A DNA stretch of 64,000 bases. It comes from Ciceribacter lividus. GTDB lineage: Bacteria; Pseudomonadota; Alphaproteobacteria; Rhizobiales; Rhizobiaceae. The notes under the pieces are model-generated. The model worked only from the letters and a program-made list of their open reading frames with translations. It made no database searches and had not been told where the DNA came from. The stretch's first letter is position 1, and every line of letters starts with the position of its first letter. The DNA lies in contig NZ_QPIX01000008.1 in assembly GCF_003337715.1 (NCBI RefSeq), forward strand, positions 1-64,000, in the 5' to 3' direction. The position numbers and the translations under genes were made by a program. Positions 61,665 to 64,000 of the stretch are shown here, in pieces.

Positions 61665-61726
61665 GGTCTCTGTCCTTTCATCTGGATCGACGCGGGGTCG
61701 AAGGTCGCCGCCGCAAATGCTTGAGT

Positions 61727-63277
61727 TCACGAGGGAAGGTGATGGGTGCGCAGGATGTGCTTCTGCGCCTTTCCGGATGCAGTGCGCGGGATCGCCTCGA
61801 GGAAGACGACGCGGGCCGGCCGCTTGTAGGCGGCAAGCCGCTCGGCGCAATGGAGGAGGATCTCCTCATCCGTCGCATCCGCGACCGCAGCCACGACGAA
61901 GGCGATGCCACATTCTCCCCACTTCGGATCCGGCGCCCCGACGACCGCGACATCCAGAACCTTCGGATGGGCGCCGATCACTGCTTCCACTTCGGCGGGG
62001 AAGACGTTCTCGCCACCGCTGATATACATGTCCTTCAGCCGGTCGGGCACGTAGATGACGCCACCCGGACCGCGGCGGCCGAGATCGCCGCTACGATACC
62101 AGCCGTCGACGAAGGCGCGCGCGGTCTCCTCCGGCTTGTTCCAGTAGCCGGGGGTCACGGAGGGGCCGCTGAGCCATATTTCCCCGACCTCGCCGTCGGC
62201 CACGTCCCGACCGTCCTCGCCGACGAGGCGGATGGCGAGCATCGGCGCCGGAAAGCCGACGCTGCCGGGGAAGGTCGCCACCATCTCGCGATCGAGCGGC
62301 ATGTGGATCGCGGTCCCCGCCTCGCTCATGCCGTAACCGTTGACGAGCGGGATGCCGTCCTCGAGGAAGGTCTCGATCAGCGCCGGAGAGAGCGGTGCCC
62401 CGCCGATGAAGATCGCCTGGAGGGCCTTCAGCGCGGCGGCGTTCCAGTTCGGCGAGGCACGCAGCGCCGCCGCCATCTGCGGCACGGCGAAGTAGTGGCT
62501 CACGCAAAGGGAAGGATCGCCGAGCGTTGCAAGCGTCCGTTCGGGCAGGAACCGGTCGGAGATCACCAGCCGTCCGCCCATCATCAGCGTCGTGCGGGCG
62601 ATCGCGACGAGACCGATCGTATGGAAGAGCGGCAGGTCGAGAAGCGCGACCGAGTGTGCCGTCACTTCCCCGACCAGTGCGAAATTGAGCGCCGCGGCGA
62701 AGGCGTTGCGGCGCGTCACGACGACGCCCTTCGGCGCCCCGGTCGTGCCGGAGGTGTAGAGCATGATGCAGGGCCCGTCGGCGACGGGCGCTTCCGGCTC
62801 GGCGCGCGGGTTCTCGGCGATGAGCGCGAGCAAGCCATCCTCGCCGTCGACGGGCAGCAGCGGCGGAAGCGGATCGGCGATCTCGCCGATCGTACCGGCA
62901 AACTCGGCCGCGTGGACGATGAGGGAAGGTCGGCAATCCTCGACGATCTGTCCGATCTCGACGGGGCCGAGCCGCCAGTTGAGAGGAACGAAGACATAGC
63001 CGGCACGCTGGCAGGCGAGGCAGGTTGCGACCTGAACGATCGAATTGCGCCCGAGATATGCGATGCGAGGATGAGGCTCCGGCACCGCGACCTTCAGCAG
63101 CAGGACCGCGGCGATCCGCGCGATCAGGTCGTCGAGCTCCGCATAGGTCAGCGAACGACCGGTCTCTACCTCGTAGACTGCTGGCCGAGCCGGCCCTACA
63201 AGGGCACGGTAGCCGACCGGATCGCCGAGCGCGAAAGTGGTGTCCGTCGACGCGGCGACGAAAGCGTGCTGCAGCAT
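61727..63277 (-). CDS. Feruloyl/p-coumaroyl-CoA synthetase (AMP-binding family)
   Basis: The 516-aa ligase activates a hydroxycinnamic acid with ATP and CoA. Core motifs are the P-loop LYTSGTTGAPKGV, GYGMSEAG, YRSGDLG, and the C-terminal hinge DRLKDMYISGGENVFP with GKAQKHILR supplying the catalytic Lys. ATG 63277 has GGGAGGAG directly upstream, better than the in-frame ATG at 63304. Order and strand with HCHL, and the adjacent MarR gene with operator, support the hydroxycinnamate assignment over a general acyl-CoA ligase. Confidence 0.85.
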   Translation of the reverse strand: MLQHAFVAASTDTTFALGDPVGYRALVGPARPAVYEVETGRSLTYAELDDLIARIAAVLLLKVAVPEPHPRIAYLGRNSIVQVATCLACQRAGYVFVPLNWRLGPVEIGQIVEDCRPSLIVHAAEFAGTIGEIADPLPPLLPVDGEDGLLALIAENPRAEPEAPVADGPCIMLYTSGTTGAPKGVVVTRRNAFAAALNFALVGEVTAHSVALLDLPLFHTIGLVAIARTTLMMGGRLVISDRFLPERTLATLGDPSLCVSHYFAVPQMAAALRASPNWNAAALKALQAIFIGGAPLSPALIETFLEDGIPLVNGYGMSEAGTAIHMPLDREMVATFPGSVGFPAPMLAIRLVGEDGRDVADGEVGEIWLSGPSVTPGYWNKPEETARAFVDGWYRSGDLGRRGPGGVIYVPDRLKDMYISGGENVFPAEVEAVIGAHPKVLDVAVVGAPDPKWGECGIAFVVAAVADATDEEILLHCAERLAAYKRPARVVFLEAIPRTASGKAQKHILRTHHLPS

Positions 63278-63318
63278 GTTCTCCTCCCGGGTCCGCACTC
63301 CCATACGAACCAAAATAG

Positions 63319-63331
63319 TATGTAGTACATA
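63319..63331. promoter_or_regulatory. Palindromic MarR-type operator
   Basis: TATGTAGTACATA is a perfect odd palindrome; with one mismatch the symmetry extends three more bases on each side into an A+T-rich flank. It lies between the divergent CoA-ligase and MarR genes, 42 bases upstream of the ligase start, where a MarR-family repressor of hydroxycinnamate genes would bind. Confidence 0.65.
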
Positions 63332-63405
63332 TTATATAAACCGGTCGCCGACACAAGTGGAAAATGATAGGAGTGCCGCGATCGTAGACTTTGCGGGAGA
63401 CCGGT

Positions 63406-63912
63406 GTGGCAGACGAGGGAAATCTGGAGGCGGAAAAGGACCCTACGTCCAATATCGGCAACGCTTCGGCCGGGCCGTCACTGGACATGGGCTGCCTGAC
63501 GCGGGTCCTCGGCTTCCACCTCAGGATGGCGAATGTCGCGATCTTCCAGGACTATCAGCAGACAATGGCCGGTCTTTCGCTGACGCCTAAACAGTTCACC
63601 GTGCTGGAACTCGTCGGGTGCAATCCCGGTGTCGTGCAGATCGATATCGCCGAGCTTCTCAGCATGGACAAGGCGACGACGATGGCGCTCGTAGACCGGC
63701 TGGAGGCGCGCAGCCTTCTCGAACGACGCCCCTCCCGGACCGACCGGCGCCGCAAGGAACTCTTCCTCACCGAGGAAGGCAAAAAGGTGTTGCAGGAAGC
63801 GCGCGAACTCATCGCCTTGCACGAGAAGCGCTTCACCTCCCGCTTTTCCGAGGCGGAACTCAAATCCTTCGTCGAGCAGTTGCGGCGGATCTACCGACCT
63901 TTGCCGGACTGA
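63406..63912 (+). CDS. MarR family regulator, FerR/CouR-like
   Basis: The 168-aa winged-helix protein has LTPKQFTVLELVGCNPGVVQ, then IDIAELLSMDKATTMALVDR and RRPSRTDRRRKELFLTEEGK as the wing. Hydroxycinnamoyl-CoA-responsive MarR repressors (CouR, FerR) are commonly encoded beside such genes. A GTG at 63406 follows GGGAGA by six bases; a TTG at 63391 is an alternative. The palindrome at 63319-63331 is its likely target. The last 88 bases of the window hold no complete gene. Confidence 0.85.
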   Translation: MADEGNLEAEKDPTSNIGNASAGPSLDMGCLTRVLGFHLRMANVAIFQDYQQTMAGLSLTPKQFTVLELVGCNPGVVQIDIAELLSMDKATTMALVDRLEARSLLERRPSRTDRRRKELFLTEEGKKVLQEARELIALHEKRFTSRFSEAELKSFVEQLRRIYRPLPD

Positions 63913-64000
63913 CGTGGCCGACCACGCCCTCGACACCCGGATGCGCATCGAAAGAGCGCTTTGCGGAGGAGCAAGCTGCATGTTTTCCGCGCCGATTGCG

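Noticed and set aside
1..64000. CRISPR array, tRNA or rRNA genes
   Set aside because: No regularly spaced direct repeats and no cloverleaf or rRNA-like stretch were noticed on either strand; a tRNA and CRISPR scan would be decisive.

Overview
The window reads as a chromosome or large-replicon segment of an alphaproteobacterium of the Rhizobiaceae (Rhizobium, Ensifer/Sinorhizobium or Shinella type). The reasons are the strongly GC-rich catabolic genes, the many ABC and TRAP importers, the DUF1127 and DUF6481 small proteins, paired CspA-type cold-shock genes, aromatic-acid catabolism and a capsule locus built on pseudaminic acid, a sugar type known from Sinorhizobium K-antigens. This genus-level placement is inference from gene content; no rRNA or tRNA gene was found.

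Region 1 (1-17.5 kb) is a surface-glycan island that looks more A+T rich than the rest. It starts with a palindromic, restriction-site-dense stretch that looks like a cloning linker (1-40) and the 3' remnant of an IS3-family element (to 411). Then come a sugar-nucleotidyltransferase with an extra N-terminal domain, a single-domain KpsC/LpsZ-like Kdo transferase, a 564-aa protein of unknown function, an IS3-family element with a frameshifted OrfB, a methyltransferase, and a tight operon for CMP-pseudaminic acid: PseB, PseC, PseG, SpsF/PseF, PseI, a hexapeptide-repeat acyltransferase where PseH would be expected, and a WbqC-family protein. A PIG-L deacetylase and a ~1000-aa repeat-plus-glycosyltransferase-like protein face this operon from the other strand.

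Region 2 (17.7-28.7 kb) holds a FadR-type regulator with a TRAP transporter and an L-idonate-5-dehydrogenase-like enzyme, a 45-aa DUF1127 protein, and an oligopeptide-type ABC importer (OppA, OppB, an enlarged OppC, fused OppDF). Region 3 (28.7-42.8 kb) has an AbiEii-like nucleotidyltransferase with a small partner, a UvrD/Rep-type helicase, a vanillate demethylase locus in the order vanA-regulator-vanB, and a minus-strand set for nucleoside or base uptake and processing: BMP-family binding protein, amidase, ATPase, two permeases and a cytosine-deaminase-like enzyme.

Region 4 (43.1-53.8 kb) is the most intriguing unit. It has a LysR regulator, a polar-amino-acid binding protein and a nine-gene operon with a three-subunit opine/hydroxyproline-oxidase-type flavoenzyme, an aldehyde dehydrogenase, a divergent DapB, a canonical DapA, an amino-acid ABC permease and ATPase, and a saccharopine-dehydrogenase-like protein. 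Together they look like a catabolic route for an opine-like or lysine-derived secondary amine; I know of no described pathway with exactly this set.

Region 5 (54-64 kb) has a fatty acid desaturase, an island of short stress-type genes (two cold-shock proteins and several small basic proteins, some under 60 aa), a GGDEF-EAL protein, and a feruloyl/p-coumaroyl-CoA module (HCHL, CoA ligase, divergent MarR regulator). The last module would feed vanillin, after oxidation, to the VanAB pair 28 kb away. Coding starts were chosen by ribosome-binding sites and family starts, so many differ from the longest open frame.
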